Shown here: one piece after another, positions 53,801-62,910 of the stretch
Position numbering within the stretch: the stretch's first letter is position 1
How the letters are laid out: each line of letters begins with the position of its first letter
Assembly: GCF_001186365.1 (NCBI RefSeq)
Contig: NZ_LDTZ01000013.1
Coordinates: 1 to 64,000, forward strand
Source of the DNA: Gordonia jacobaea
GTDB taxonomy: Bacteria > Actinomycetota > Actinomycetes > Mycobacteriales > Mycobacteriaceae
Length of the DNA: 64,000 nucleotides
Direction: 5' to 3'
Position numbers and translations under genes: made by a program
The notes under the pieces: generated by a model
Databases searched by the model: none
Told to the model about the DNA's origin: nothing
The model's input: the letters and a program-made list of their open reading frames with translations, nothing else

Positions 53801-54319
53801 ATCGACGTCGAGGCAGTCGTCGTGGAGGACGAGGCGTCGTCGGATACCTCGGCAGACGCGCAGTCGGCGGGAGAGAGCGCCCAGTCGACGGGACAGGACG
53901 CCCAGTCGACGGGACAGGACGCCCAGTCGGCGGGAGAGAGCGCCCAGTCGGCGGGACAGGACGCCCAGTCGGCGGGAGAGAGCGCCCAGTCGGCGGGAGA
54001 GAGCGCCCAGTCGGCGGGACAGGACGCCCAGTCGGCGGGACAGGACGCCCAGTCGGCGGGAGAGAGCGCCCAGTCGGCGGGAGAGAGCGCCCAGTCGACG
54101 AACGGAGTCGAGGCGCCGAAGCGTCGTCGCCGTGCGGTTCGTCGGGCGGCGTCGCCGACCGGAGCGGCCGAGCCGGTGGTTCTCGCAGACGACGCGCCCA
54201 CGAGTGCGCCGTTGACCACGTTCGGCCCGGTCTCGTCGGCGCCGACGACCGTCGCGGTGCGGCGTCGACCACGTAGGCGCACGGCCGGACGTCCGGCTGG
54301 ACCGCCTGTGGAGGACTGA
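50804..54319 (+). CDS. rne: Ribonuclease E/G with IF2_N-like head and repeat tail
   Basis: An 1171-residue protein. GTG at 50804 is chosen for AAGGAG 6 bp upstream; in-frame starts from 50519 lack one. Residues about 20-65 (KLRVHALARTLGLTSRQVLA) look like an IF2_N domain. Residues 75-500 are low-complexity, with SDSDRSDSDLSDSDHSD and basic RRRRRGRRGRGRGRG patches that should bind RNA. The catalytic part begins near 540: GNIYIGRVQNVLPGMEAAF (S1 domain), TVVDVNTGKFTG (metal-binding Asp) and TCTTCGGRG (Zn-link). The C-tail has 12 heptapeptides. It starts mRNA decay and processes rRNA. Orthologue Rv2444c. Confidence 0.94.
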   Translation: MTDNGSPIDANAASGSAEDFPSKLRVHALARTLGLTSRQVLAHLTELGWPSRSAQSSVERSMAQAVADRVRNDVEVDDAAVPAEAADSASEQAPSTAEPTGPAEASDQGEPASTPEAGGAESADAAGNAAAVDEAPVDAAPDSDAADVTVSEVSAPADAAAEAADVEPSAQAHAPHTLSLFSAIETEKPQVAAPAEEIAASPLFLPPQPAAASDAPSGRHRKSSDDSASDGSQRGAKSGRPTSERSAPNATDESAEDSSDSGNNAGSDDSEGSDNGSSGDDSGRNRRRRRGRRGRGRGRGDQNERDQNEDTDSSDDSDQSDSDRSDSDLSDSDHSDSQSDNDRPAGKKRKKSGKGKPAEGKNSAGNSGQGESQDDGRGQGPGSADDSNAADDSADKGDNQADGNADDSDDAESGDGSSTKRRRRRRRRKGGAESDDSSSPDDPPNTVVHEREPRSKRARDEVQGISGSTRLEAKRQRRRDGRDAGRRRPPILSESEFLARREAVDRVMVVRERSANVRLSQSDEHDHVTPVEDYTQVAVLEDGVLVEHFVTTETSSSMVGNIYIGRVQNVLPGMEAAFVDIGRGRNGVLYAGEVNWDAAGLDGGSRKIEQALKPGDPVLVQVSKDPVGHKGARLTTQISLAGRYLVYVPGGTSTGISRKLPDVERKRLKQILAKLVPDDAGVIIRTASEGVSADDLAADIERLEKQWKSIDEAFGKANKGSVSPRALYEEPDLLVRVVRDLFNEDFKKLVVEGDKAWNLVEGYVSSVAPDLMDRVERFERPRADAPDSFVVHRIDEQLAKALDRKVWLPSGGTLIIEHTEAMTVVDVNTGKFTGSGGNLEETVTRNNLEAAEEIVRQMRLRDIGGMIIVDFIDMVLESNRDLVLRRLTEALSRDRTRHQVSEVTSLGLVQMTRKRLGTGLLEAFSTTCTTCGGRGIIVHSSPVEVTSDDGGKSENTGSKRSRRSKKKAEPVEQKPAHNPAEHPMFRAMAAHTHDEDGEVIDVEAVVVEDEASSDTSADAQSAGESAQSTGQDAQSTGQDAQSAGESAQSAGQDAQSAGESAQSAGESAQSAGQDAQSAGQDAQSAGESAQSAGESAQSTNGVEAPKRRRRAVRRAASPTGAAEPVVLADDAPTSAPLTTFGPVSSAPTTVAVRRRPRRRTAGRPAGPPVED
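53855..54106 (+). repeat. Twelve 21-bp tandem repeats in the rne tail
   Basis: Units encode DAQSAGE, SAQSAGQ, DAQSTGQ or SAQSTNG. DNA units alternate GGAGAG and GGACAG endings, with almost no synonymous change, so the array has expanded recently. It stays in frame at exactly 21 bp per unit, so copy number can vary without breaking the protein. Confidence 0.92.
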
Positions 54320-54598
54320 CCACCACGTCGGCAGGTCCGGCATGGTATGGCGAGTTTGACCCAGCGGTGACCGGTCCCGTAATCTTGATTGGTCGCCTTC
54401 CGCGGAGGGTTCGAGCTGTGCCGGTCATGCGATAAGCACTGCTGACGAGACCCGCGGACAGGCCCTCTGGTGTGATCCGTGAGCATCCTGGGCAGCAATG
54501 CCTGATGCCGTGCGGCCCGCACCGGGACGCACACACCCACAACGCTCGTGCGCGACGGACGCGCACCGAGCCCGATGATGAGTAAGAGGACAGCTTCG

Positions 54599-54910
54599 AT
54601 GGCAACGTACGCGATCGTCAAGACCGGCGGTAAGCAGTACAAGGTCGCTGAGGGCGACATTGTGAAGGTCGAGAAGATCGACAGCGAGCCCGGCAGCAGC
54701 GTGAGCCTGCCCGTGGCGCTTGTCGTCGACGGCTCGACCCTGACCACCGACGCGGACAAGCTCGCGAAGATCTCGGTCACCGGCGAGGTGGTCGAGCACG
54801 TCAAGGGCCCCAAGATCCGCATCCACAAGTTCAAGAACAAGACCGGCTACCACAAGCGCCAGGGCCACCGTCAGAAGCTGACGGTCCTCAAGGTCACCGG
54901 TATCAAGTAA
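54599..54910 (+). CDS. rplU: 50S ribosomal protein L21
   Basis: A 103-residue protein; AAGAGGACA lies before the ATG. Typical L21: [20 protein letters not shown] and [21 protein letters not shown] short hairpin (54548-54566) lies in the leader. Operon with rpmA. Confidence 0.97.
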   Translation: MATYAIVKTGGKQYKVAEGDIVKVEKIDSEPGSSVSLPVALVVDGSTLTTDADKLAKISVTGEVVEHVKGPKIRIHKFKNKTGYHKRQGHRQKLTVLKVTGIK

Positions 54911-54974
54911 TTTCCGGGGCCCAGCCCCTGATCCCTAAACTGCAACACACTCAGGTAGCCAGGAGGACGAGAAA

Positions 54975-55238
54975 ATGGCACACAAGAAGGGCGCGTCCAG
55001 TTCGCGCAACGGTCGCGATTCCAACGCGCAGCGCCTCGGCGTGAAGCGCTTCGGTGGCCAGCAGGTCAGCGCCGGCGAGATCCTGATCCGCCAGCGCGGC
55101 ACCAAGTTCCACCCGGGCGTCAACGTCGGTCGCGGTGGCGACGACACCCTGTTCGCTCTCGAGTCGGGCGCGGTGCAGTTCGGCACCAAGCGCGGCCGCA
55201 AGACCGTGAACATCGTTCCGGAGACCGCACAGGCCTGA
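54975..55238 (+). CDS. rpmA: 50S ribosomal protein L27
   Basis: An 87-residue protein with AGGAGGA before the [23 protein letters not shown] and the [10 protein letters not shown] start match actinobacterial L27, whose N-terminal tail reaches the peptidyl-transferase centre. No cleavable N-terminal extension. Confidence 0.97.
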   Translation: MAHKKGASSSRNGRDSNAQRLGVKRFGGQQVSAGEILIRQRGTKFHPGVNVGRGGDDTLFALESGAVQFGTKRGRKTVNIVPETAQA

Positions 55239-55269
55239 CCTAGCGGTTTTCGAGCACAGCTCTCAACGA

Positions 55270-55309
55270 CAGGGCGGGCCAGGGGCATATGCACCCGGCC
55301 CGCCCTGTT
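55270..55309 (+). terminator. Terminator of rplU-rpmA
   Basis: ACAGGGCGGGCC (55270-55281) pairs with GGCCCGCCCTGT (55298-55309); TGTATTTC follows and is also the beginning of the twin palindrome. Confidence 0.88.
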
Positions 55310-55342
55310 GTATTTCTACAACGGGGTTGTATTTCTACAACG
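55308..55342. promoter_or_regulatory. Twin palindrome upstream of obg, candidate operator pair
   Basis: GTTGTATTTCTACAAC occurs at 55308-55323 and 55327-55342, each a perfect dyad GTTGTA-TTTC-TACAAC. Centres are 19 bp apart, nearly two turns, so two dimers could bind the same face. It lies 68 bp before the obg start. The binding protein is unknown. Confidence 0.6.
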
Positions 55343-55409
55343 AGAAGATCAGGTTCGACGGCCCGACAGCGCGACCCGCGCTTTCGGCCCACGAACGAGA
55401 AAGGACGTC

Positions 55410-56867
55410 ATGTCGCGGTTTGTCGACCGGGTGACGATTCACGTCGCTGCGGGCAATGGTGGCCACGGCTGTTCGTCGGTGCATCGGGAGAAGTTCAAGC
55501 CGCTCGGCGGCCCAGACGGTGGCAACGGGGGCAACGGTGGTTCCGTGACGCTCGTCGTCGACCCGCAGGTGCACACGCTGCTCGATTTCCATTTCCGGCC
55601 GCACGCCAAGGCGGGTAACGGGACGCCCGGCATGGGCGATCACCGTAGCGGTGCCAATGGCGATGATCTGATCCTCCACGTGCCGGATGGCACCGTCGTG
55701 CTCGATGAGAACGGGACGATCCTTGCCGACCTGGTCGGGGAAGGGACGACGTTCGACGCCGCTTCGGGCGGACGAGGCGGACTCGGCAACGCGGCGCTGG
55801 CATCCAAGGCGCGCAAGGCGCCGGGCTTCGCGCTCCTCGGTGAGGAGGGGCAGCACCGTGATCTCGTTCTCGAACTGAAGTCCGTCGCCGACGTCGGACT
55901 CGTGGGCTTCCCGTCGGCGGGCAAGTCGTCGCTGGTGTCGGTGCTCTCGGCGGCCAAGCCGAAGATCGCCGACTACCCGTTCACCACACTGCAACCCAAT
56001 CTCGGCGTCGTGCAGACCGCCGGTGGTGTGTTCACCATCGCCGACGTCCCGGGGCTGATTCCCGGCGCATCGAGTGGCCGAGGGCTCGGGCTGGAATTCC
56101 TACGGCATCTCGAACGCTGCGCGGTGCTCGCGCACGTCGTCGACCTCGCCACGCTGGAACCGGGCCGTGATCCGATCTCCGATATCGACGCGCTCGAAGC
56201 CGAGCTCGCGGCGTACGAACCCGCTCTGCACACCGATCACGGCCTCGGCGACCTCGCCGAGCGCCCGCGTGTGGTGATCCTGAACAAGACCGACGTGCCC
56301 GAGGCCAACGAACTGGCCGATCTCGTCGAACCCGAACTCGCAGAACGCGGTTGGCCCGTCTTCCGGATCTCCGCGGTCGCGCATCAGGGGCTCAAGGAAC
56401 TGACCGACGCGCTCGCCGCGATGGTCGACGAGTACCGCGAGGCGCATCCGAAGCCTGTTGCACGCCGCGCCGTGATCCGTCCGAAGGCCGTCGACGACAG
56501 TGGCTTCACGGTCGTCGCCGATCCCGCGACGCCCGGTGGTTTCATCGTGCGGGGTACGCGGCCGGAGCGGTGGATCGCGCAGACACAGTTCGACAACGAC
56601 GAGGCCGTCGGCTACCTCGCCGACCGTCTCAACCGTCTCGGCGTCGAGGACGAACTCGTCCGTCTCGGTGCGGAGCCGGGCGCGCCGGTCACCATCGGCG
56701 ACGTCAGCTTCGATTGGGAGCCGACGACCCCGATGGGCGACGATGTGCCGATCACGGGGCGCGGCACCGACATTCGGCTTGATCGGTCGGAGCGTGTCGG
56801 CGCTGCCGAGCGTAAGGAAGCGCGACGTCTGCGTCGTGGGCTGCAAGATGAGACCGACGGTGAGTGA
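55410..56867 (+). CDS. obg: Ribosome-assembly GTPase Obg/CgtA
   Basis: A 485-residue protein from an ATG at 55410 with GAAAGGAC upstream. Glycine-rich Obg fold ([20 protein letters not shown]), P-loop [13 protein letters not shown] (about 165), switch [20 protein letters not shown] specificity motif LNKTDVPEA, and an OCT domain ([20 protein letters not shown]). It links GTP state to 50S assembly and stress response. The last 50 residues are basic. It overlaps proB by 20 bp. Confidence 0.96.
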   Translation: MSRFVDRVTIHVAAGNGGHGCSSVHREKFKPLGGPDGGNGGNGGSVTLVVDPQVHTLLDFHFRPHAKAGNGTPGMGDHRSGANGDDLILHVPDGTVVLDENGTILADLVGEGTTFDAASGGRGGLGNAALASKARKAPGFALLGEEGQHRDLVLELKSVADVGLVGFPSAGKSSLVSVLSAAKPKIADYPFTTLQPNLGVVQTAGGVFTIADVPGLIPGASSGRGLGLEFLRHLERCAVLAHVVDLATLEPGRDPISDIDALEAELAAYEPALHTDHGLGDLAERPRVVILNKTDVPEANELADLVEPELAERGWPVFRISAVAHQGLKELTDALAAMVDEYREAHPKPVARRAVIRPKAVDDSGFTVVADPATPGGFIVRGTRPERWIAQTQFDNDEAVGYLADRLNRLGVEDELVRLGAEPGAPVTIGDVSFDWEPTTPMGDDVPITGRGTDIRLDRSERVGAAERKEARRLRRGLQDETDGE

Positions 56868-57975
56868 CGTCCGCGAATCGATCGCTGCGGCTCGCAGCAT
56901 CGTCGTGAAGATCGGATCGTCAGCGATCACCGACCTCGACAGCGGTCTCGACCGTGACCGGCTCGACAAACTCACCGATGCGCTCGAAGCGCGCATGCGA
57001 GCGGGCTCGGACGTCATCGTGGTGTCGTCGGGCGCCATCGGCGCGGGCATTGCGCCGCTCGGCCTGAAGAAGCGACCGACCGACCTCGCCACCAAACAGG
57101 CCGCGGCAAGCGTCGGCCAGTTGGCGTTGGCGCACGCGTGGGGCACGTCGTTTCACCGGTATGGCCGGACCGTCGGTCAGGTGCTGCTGACTGCCGACGA
57201 CATCTCCAACCGCGCCCATCACGCGAATGCGCAACGGACGCTCAACCGCCTGCGCACGCTGCACGCCGTGGCCGTCGTCAATGAGAACGACACGGTGGCC
57301 ACCAACGAGATTCGCTTCGGAGACAACGACCGTCTGGCCGCGCTCGTAGCGCACCTCGCGGGCGCCGATGCCCTCATGTTGCTCTCCGACGTCGACGGGC
57401 TCTACGACGGCGATCCGCGCAAGGTCGGACCCGACGGTGAGCGTGCGCGCTTCATCGACGAGGTCAACGGGCCCGAGGATCTCGACGGTGTGATCGCGGG
57501 CTCCGGTGGCACGCTGGGCACCGGCGGCATGGCGTCGAAGCTGGCCGCGGCGCGACTGTCGGCCGACGCGGGCGTTCCGGTCCTGCTGGCCGCCGCCGCT
57601 GACGCCGACCGCGCGCTCGGCGACGGATCGGTCGGCACAGTGTTCGCGGCGAGGCCGGAACGCTTGTCCGCCAGGCGTTTCTGGGTCAGGCACGCCGCGG
57701 ACGCGCGCGGACAGATCGTGCTCGACGACGGCGCCGTCGCGGCTGTCGCACGCAAGCGACGTTCGCTGCTCGGTGCGGGGGTCGTCGGGGTGCGCGGGCG
57801 CTTCTACGACGGCGATGTCGTCGAATTGGTCGACACCGCAGGCACTCTGCGCGCACGCGGCGTCAGTAGCTATGACTCCGACGACGTCGCCCGGATGGTC
57901 GGCCGGTCGACGTCGGAACTACCGAATGAGTTGCACCGCCCCGTGATTCACGCCGACGACCTGGTTGCCGTCTGA
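56848..57975 (+). CDS. proB: Glutamate 5-kinase
   Basis: A 375-residue protein; ATG 56848 overlaps obg by 20 bp, with GTG 56860 as a possible alternative. Amino-acid kinase domain: [52 protein letters not shown] and [16 protein letters not shown]-terminal PUA domain ([20 protein letters not shown]). First step of proline synthesis: ATP + glutamate to glutamyl 5-phosphate. Confidence 0.96.
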   Translation: MRPTVSDVRESIAAARSIVVKIGSSAITDLDSGLDRDRLDKLTDALEARMRAGSDVIVVSSGAIGAGIAPLGLKKRPTDLATKQAAASVGQLALAHAWGTSFHRYGRTVGQVLLTADDISNRAHHANAQRTLNRLRTLHAVAVVNENDTVATNEIRFGDNDRLAALVAHLAGADALMLLSDVDGLYDGDPRKVGPDGERARFIDEVNGPEDLDGVIAGSGGTLGTGGMASKLAAARLSADAGVPVLLAAAADADRALGDGSVGTVFAARPERLSARRFWVRHAADARGQIVLDDGAVAAVARKRRSLLGAGVVGVRGRFYDGDVVELVDTAGTLRARGVSSYDSDDVARMVGRSTSELPNELHRPVIHADDLVAV

Positions 57976-58005
57976 GTCGATCAGGCAGTCGGGTCTATCC
58001 GGCCA

Positions 58006-58890
58006 TCAGGCCGCCAGCGGGGTGAGTTCGGCCAGCACCTCGGCGCAGTAGTGATCGATCTTGAGGTCGGCGATGTCGTCGGCGCGCGTGATGCCGCGGT
58101 TGATCACCACGAGAGGCTTACCGGTGCGGTGTGCGTGCCGGGCGAATCGTAACCCTGACATCACGGTGAGCGACGAGCCGATGACGATCATCGCGTCGGC
58201 GTCGTCGACTGCCGAGAACGCTTGTTGCACGGTGGTTTTCGACGCATTCTCGCCGAAGTAGACGATGTCGGGCTTGAGGGTTCCACCGCACGTCGAGCAG
58301 TCGGCGACGACGAAGTCGCTCGTGTCGTCGAGTGTCACGTCGGCGTCCGGTGCCACCTCGATCGCGCCGCGACCGGAGACGCGATCCACGAATCCCGGAT
58401 TGAGCGATTCAAGCGTGTCGGCGAGGCGTCGGCGAGAAATCGTCTCTCCGCAGTCGAGGCAGCGCACACGTCCATAGCAGCCGTGCAGTTCGATCACCCC
58501 GCGTGTACCCGCCTTGGTGTGCAGCATGTCGACGTTCTGCGTGATGACCGTCGTCAGTGTACCGCGGCGTTGGAGGTCGGTGAGCGCACGATGCGACGCG
58601 TTGGGCCGCGCGGCGTCCATATGGCGCCAGCCCAGATGGTTGCGCGCCCAATAGTGGCGTCGGAAGTCCGGTGACGACAGGAACATCTCCAAGGTCATCG
58701 GCGTCCGGACCGGCGCGCCCGGGCTGCGGTAATCGGGGATGCCCGAGTCCGTGGAGATACCCGCGCCGGTCAGCGCGACGACGCGTCGGCCGTCGAGCAG
58801 TCGGCGCATGTGGTCGACGCGGGCGTCGAGGTCGTCGTCGAGAGGTGTCGGTTCGGCCGGCGTCCAGCCGATCTGTAACCGAGTGCGCAT
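58006..58890 (-). CDS. Sir2-type NAD-dependent protein deacylase
   Basis: A 294-residue protein. NAD-binding VALTGAGISTDSGIPDYRSP, catalytic TQNVDMLHTKAG and IELHGCYGRVRCLDC (His and first zinc pair), second zinc pair CSTCGGTLKPDIVYFGE, and IVIGSSLTVMSGLRFA. Removes acyl groups from lysines using NAD+. Convergent with proB, 30 bp apart. Confidence 0.93.
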   Translation of the reverse strand: MRTRLQIGWTPAEPTPLDDDLDARVDHMRRLLDGRRVVALTGAGISTDSGIPDYRSPGAPVRTPMTLEMFLSSPDFRRHYWARNHLGWRHMDAARPNASHRALTDLQRRGTLTTVITQNVDMLHTKAGTRGVIELHGCYGRVRCLDCGETISRRRLADTLESLNPGFVDRVSGRGAIEVAPDADVTLDDTSDFVVADCSTCGGTLKPDIVYFGENASKTTVQQAFSAVDDADAMIVIGSSLTVMSGLRFARHAHRTGKPLVVINRGITRADDIADLKIDHYCAEVLAELTPLAA

Positions 58891-58966
58891 ACATCCAGGC
58901 TAGCGCCGTTTCGCCGACCGGCGGTGCCAGACGAGGCTCCGGAAGGCACAGGCCGGACGGCACAGA

Positions 58967-59015
58967 CGCCTGCGGGCCCCGGCCTCCTGGTGGGGGAGTG
59001 CGGGGCCCGCAGGCG
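58967..59015 (-). terminator. Terminator of the ectoine operon
   Basis: 15-bp perfect stem: 58967-58981 with 59001-59015. It lies 18 bp after the ectC stop on the minus strand. Confidence 0.85.
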
Positions 59016-59032
59016 AAATGTTGCTCGTGCGA

Positions 59033-59458
59033 TCAGGCGTTCGCGTGCTTGCCGTTCGGTTGCTCCGGGACGGTGACGAGCGGGTAGATGCCGTTCTCGT
59101 CATGCACCTCGGTGCCGACCACGGGAGGGTTGAACACGCAGAGCATGCGCATCTGCGTCTCGGCCGTCACGGTGTGGCGCTCGTGTCCGTTGAGCAGGTA
59201 CATCGACCCGGCGGCCAGGGGATAGGTCTGCCCGGTCTCACGATCGAGCAGGGTTCCCTCGCCCTCCACCAGCCACACCGCTTCGATGTGGTTGGCGTAG
59301 TGGAACTCGTTGACGCTGCCGGCGTTGATGGTGGTCTCGTGGAACGAGAACCCGACGCCGTCGCCGCCGAGGACGATGCGCTTGGACACCCAGTTGCCCT
59401 TGGGGTCGGCGACCTCGCGCTCGGTGCCGGTGATTTCGTTGGTGGTACGTACGATCAT
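59033..59458 (-). CDS. ectC: L-ectoine synthase
   Basis: A 141-residue cupin. Segments VRTTNEITGTEREVADPKGN, GFSFHETTINAGSVNEFHYA with the metal-binding residues, and LAAGSMYLLNGHERHTV. It cyclises N-gamma-acetyl-diaminobutyrate to ectoine, a compatible solute. Its start overlaps ectB as ATGA. Confidence 0.95.
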   Translation of the reverse strand: MIVRTTNEITGTEREVADPKGNWVSKRIVLGGDGVGFSFHETTINAGSVNEFHYANHIEAVWLVEGEGTLLDRETGQTYPLAAGSMYLLNGHERHTVTAETQMRMLCVFNPPVVGTEVHDENGIYPLVTVPEQPNGKHANA

Positions 59459-60726
59459 GCGATCACCTCCTCCACGGAATCGACGAGAATGCCGAGTCCG
59501 CGGTCAAGTTCTTCGGTGGAAATGGTAAGTGGCGGAAGAAGTTTCACAACCTCGTCCGACGGTCCCGACGTCTCGGCGAGCAGTCCGGACCCGAAGGCCC
59601 GCGCACATGCCTTGGCCGCGAGCGTCGGCTCGTCGAAGACGAGGCCGCGCACCATGCCGCGTCCTCGCGTCGACAAACCTTCGTGGCGTTCCGACAGCGT
59701 CGAGAAAACTTCGTCGATCTGGCGTCCCTTGCGGTGGACGTCGCGAGTGAGCTGGTCGTCGGACCAGAACTCGTTGATGGCCTTGGTGGCCGTGATGAAC
59801 GCGGGGTTGTTGCCGCGGAACGTGCCGTTGTGCTCGCCGGGCGCCCAGACGTCGAGGTCCCGACGGATCAGCACGAGCGCCATCGGCAGTCCGTAACCGC
59901 TGATCGACTTCGACATGGTGACGATGTCGGGCTTGATACCTGCCTCCTCGAACGAGAAGAACTCACCCGTACGCCCGCAGCCCATCTGGACGTCGTCGAC
60001 GATGAGCAGGATGTCGCGGCGCTTGCACAACTCGGCGAGCCCACGCAGCCACTCGGCGCGCGCGACGTTGACGCCGCCCTCACCCTGGACCGTCTCGACG
60101 ATGACGGCGGCCGGGGTGTTCAACCCACTGCCGGAGTCCTCGAGCACACGCTCGAACCAACTGAAGTCCTCGACGGTGCCGTCGAGGTAGTTGTCGAAGG
60201 GCATCGGCGTGGCGTGCACCAGCGGGATGCCCGCGCCTGCGCGCTTCATCGAGTTGCCGGTCACTGAGAGCGATCCCAGCGTCATGCCGTGAAAAGCATT
60301 GGTGAAGCTGACGATCGACTCGCGGCCGGTGACCTTGCGAGCCAGCTTCAGTGCCGACTCGACGGCGTTGGTGCCGGTCGGTCCGGGGAACTGGACCTTG
60401 TAGTCGAGGTCACGGGGCGCCAGGATCTTGTCGTGGAACGTCTCCAGGAACTGCCCCTTGGCGACGGTCGCCATGTCGAGCCCGTGGGTGATGCCGTCCG
60501 CCGAGATGTACTCGAGGAGAGCCTCTTTCAGGACCGGATGGTTGTGACCGTAGTTCAAGGCGCCTGCGCCCGCGAAGAAGTCGAGGTATTCGCGGCCTTC
60601 GGTGTCGGTGATCCACGAGCCACGTGCGCGACCGAACACGGTCGGCCAGTTGCGGCAGTAGCTGCGGACCTCGGACTCGTTCTGGGCGAAGACCGAGTCG
60701 TCGATGGTGGTGTCGAGAAGTTGCAT
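59455..60726 (-). CDS. ectB: Diaminobutyrate-2-oxoglutarate aminotransferase
   Basis: A 423-residue PLP enzyme with GGAGGAA before the ATG. Class III transaminase: ITDTEGREYLDFFAGAGALN, SFTNAFHGMTLGSLSVTGN, LLIVDDVQMGCGRTGEFFSF, and the PLP Lys in VTMSKSISGYGLPMA. It makes diaminobutyrate from aspartate semialdehyde and glutamate, the first step to ectoine. Unlike most operons it starts 266 bp after ectA. Confidence 0.95.
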   Translation of the reverse strand: MQLLDTTIDDSVFAQNESEVRSYCRNWPTVFGRARGSWITDTEGREYLDFFAGAGALNYGHNHPVLKEALLEYISADGITHGLDMATVAKGQFLETFHDKILAPRDLDYKVQFPGPTGTNAVESALKLARKVTGRESIVSFTNAFHGMTLGSLSVTGNSMKRAGAGIPLVHATPMPFDNYLDGTVEDFSWFERVLEDSGSGLNTPAAVIVETVQGEGGVNVARAEWLRGLAELCKRRDILLIVDDVQMGCGRTGEFFSFEEAGIKPDIVTMSKSISGYGLPMALVLIRRDLDVWAPGEHNGTFRGNNPAFITATKAINEFWSDDQLTRDVHRKGRQIDEVFSTLSERHEGLSTRGRGMVRGLVFDEPTLAAKACARAFGSGLLAETSGPSDEVVKLLPPLTISTEELDRGLGILVDSVEEVIA

Positions 60727-60992
60727 CGTGCTTCCTCCAATGTGGGAAAACTCTGTGCCACAGTCACTTCGGAGCGAAGCTCTCGAGAAGTGCTGTGGGG
60801 ACGCACATGTACGCGTTCACGTTCGCGGCGCGCCACTGTTCGACGCGTGCGGGTTGTGTTCGGGCGCAACGGCTCTCCGTCGCGGATGGTCTCGCCGACG
60901 ACCGTTCGTCGGAAGCCGGCGTTAGCCGCTACCAGCGAGAACGCGCCGGCGGGAAACACTCCCACCGGTGAAAGAACCCCGCGCAAGAAGTA
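60727..60992 (-). other. Long ectA-ectB spacer
   Basis: 266 bp without a convincing gene in an operon normally packed within a few bases. A leftover frame on the minus strand is Arg-rich and non-protein-like. A second promoter for ectB is possible. Confidence 0.5.
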
Positions 60993-61520
60993 CTAGGGCT
61001 CGCCGACCTTCGGCTCGAGCATGTAGAGATCCTCCGGCTGGTGCGCATCCGGGAAATCGTCGACGGCGAACAGGTCACGGCGAACGAAGTCCAAGCCGCG
61101 ATCTCGTGCGACCGACGCGAAAAGACGTTGGGACGCAACGTTGTCGGGACTGATGGTGGTGTGCATGGCCACCACCGAACTGCGCCGGACACGATCGAAC
61201 AACTGGTGCAGCATCTTTGCTGCGATTCCGTGGCCGCGGAAATCGTCGTCGACGGCGACCTGCCAGACCATCAGGGTCGACGGATCAGCCGGGCGTCGAT
61301 AGCCGGTGACGAAACCTACTGCGCGGCCGCCGACTTCGGCGACAATCGAGGTGTCGGCGTAGTCGTGGCACCACAGCACATAGGCGTAGCTCGAGTTGAC
61401 GTCGAGAACCTGTGAATCCGAGGCAATTTCCCAGAGTCTGGTTCCGTCGGACACCGTCGGCGTCCGATAGTCGATCGTCAGGACAGTTGATGGGGCCGTT
61501 CTCGTTGAGGAGGGGCTCAT
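60993..61520 (-). CDS. ectA: Diaminobutyrate acetyltransferase
   Basis: A 175-residue GNAT protein. ATG at 61520 is chosen for AGGA 5 bp upstream; a frame continues to 61610 but has no site. Core: YRTPTVSDGTRLWEIASDSQ, NSSYAYVLWCHDYADTSIVA, acetyl-CoA loop VAVDDDFRGHGIAAKML and TTISPDNVASQRLFAS. It acetylates diaminobutyrate, the second ectoine step. First gene of ectABC and divergent from rsmD. Confidence 0.93.
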   Translation of the reverse strand: MSPSSTRTAPSTVLTIDYRTPTVSDGTRLWEIASDSQVLDVNSSYAYVLWCHDYADTSIVAEVGGRAVGFVTGYRRPADPSTLMVWQVAVDDDFRGHGIAAKMLHQLFDRVRRSSVVAMHTTISPDNVASQRLFASVARDRGLDFVRRDLFAVDDFPDAHQPEDLYMLEPKVGEP

Positions 61521-61708
61521 AACGTTCCTGACGTTAACAATGTGTGTCGGCGAAGTCATGCTGCTGTCGGAATCGGACACCGAAACCCCGGCGTCGGCGC
61601 TGTTCAACACCTGATTGTGATAGGGGTCACGTTTGTGTGATTTGTCGGTGTCGGACGGCCGAGACCCGGCGTTCTCCTCGGGCGGGTATCGCGAGCAGAA
61701 TACGAACG

Positions 61709-62272
61709 ATGACGAGGATCATCGCAGGCGCTCTCGGTGGGCGACGGCTGACCGTGCCCGACGACGGCACCCGCCCGACCTCCGACAGGGTGCGCGAGGC
61801 GCTGTTCAGTGCGCTCGCCGCGCGCATCGACTTCGACGACGCCCGTGTCCTCGACCTCTATGCGGGCTCGGGGGCGCTCGCGATCGAGGCCCTCTCGCGC
61901 GGTGCGGCGTCGGCCGTCCTGGTGGACAGTCGAAAGCGGGCCACCTCGGTCATCGCCGCGAACCTGCGCTCGCTCGATCTGTCCGGTCGCTCGGACGTGG
62001 TGACCTCCTCGGTCGGGTCGTATCTTGCCGCATCGAGAGCAGGCAAGCCGTTCGACCTGGTGTTCTCCGACCCTCCGTACGCGCTGGACACGGCAGACGT
62101 CGAGGCCGATCTCGGGCGCCTGAGCTCCGACGGATGGCTCGCGGACGACGCGCTCGTCGTCGTCGAACGCGATGCGCGATCGTCGCCGCCGACGTGGCCC
62201 GAGGAGTTCGACCTCATCGTGGAGAAGGTCTACGGAGAGACGCGCGTGGAGATCGGTAGGTTTACGCCATGA
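61709..62272 (+). CDS. rsmD: 16S rRNA m2G966 methyltransferase
   Basis: A 187-residue protein from ATG at 61709. TRIIAGALGGRRLTVPDDG, RPTSDRVREALFSAL, the SAM loop VLDLYAGSGALAIEALSRGA, and the catalytic DPPY in LVFSDPPYALDTAD. Overlaps coaD as ATGA, the usual arrangement. Confidence 0.95.
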   Translation: MTRIIAGALGGRRLTVPDDGTRPTSDRVREALFSALAARIDFDDARVLDLYAGSGALAIEALSRGAASAVLVDSRKRATSVIAANLRSLDLSGRSDVVTSSVGSYLAASRAGKPFDLVFSDPPYALDTADVEADLGRLSSDGWLADDALVVVERDARSSPPTWPEEFDLIVEKVYGETRVEIGRFTP

Positions 62273-62757
62273 GCAGCGCAGTGATTCCAGGTTCCTTCGA
62301 CCCGTTCACCAGGGGACATCGGTACATCGTCGAACGCGCGGCGTCGGCCTTCGACGAGATCGTGGTTCTCGTGGTGGTCAATCCCAACAAACACGGACTG
62401 TTCAGCATCGACGAGCGCATCGCGTTGATCGAAGAGGACTGTGCCGATCTGCCCAACGTCCGTGTCGACCGATGGACCGGTCTGCTCGTCGACTATCTGA
62501 CCGAGAAGAACATCGGAGTCCTGGTGAAGGGGCTGCGCTCGGGCGTCGACTTCGACTACGAACTGCCGATGGCACAGATGAATCGCGAGCTCGCCGACGT
62601 CGAGACGGTCTTCATGATCACCGATCCGCGCTTCGCCCACGTCTCGAGTTCGCTGGTCAAAGAGGTGGCGAAGCTCGGTGGCGACGCGTCGCCGTACCTC
62701 GCACCGCACATCCACCGTCGCCTCGAGGCGGTCCTGGCGGGGGAGCGGACCGTCTGA
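62269..62757 (+). CDS. coaD: Phosphopantetheine adenylyltransferase
   Basis: A 162-residue protein. VIPGSFDPFTRGHRYIVERA (TxGH nucleotide-binding site, here TRGH), RIALIEEDCADLPNVRVDRW, VKGLRSGVDFDYELPMAQMN and HVSSSLVKEVAKLGGD (SSS motif). Fourth step of coenzyme A synthesis. Confidence 0.96.
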   Translation: MSSAVIPGSFDPFTRGHRYIVERAASAFDEIVVLVVVNPNKHGLFSIDERIALIEEDCADLPNVRVDRWTGLLVDYLTEKNIGVLVKGLRSGVDFDYELPMAQMNRELADVETVFMITDPRFAHVSSSLVKEVAKLGGDASPYLAPHIHRRLEAVLAGERTV

Positions 62758-62910
62758 CGTTCGCTACTGACGCAGCGTCACAATCGTCACAGGCGACACG
62801 CCCATATCATCCGGCTCCATAATCCCAGCGATCACATTCGGCACAATAGTCACATCAGTCTCAGGCGGACCCGCGTCACCACGACACAGGTCTCACTGAC
62901 AAGTAATGGC

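Noticed and set aside
61521..61610. Longer ectA start
   Set aside because: The ATG at 61520 has AGGA at the right distance and gives the normal family length.
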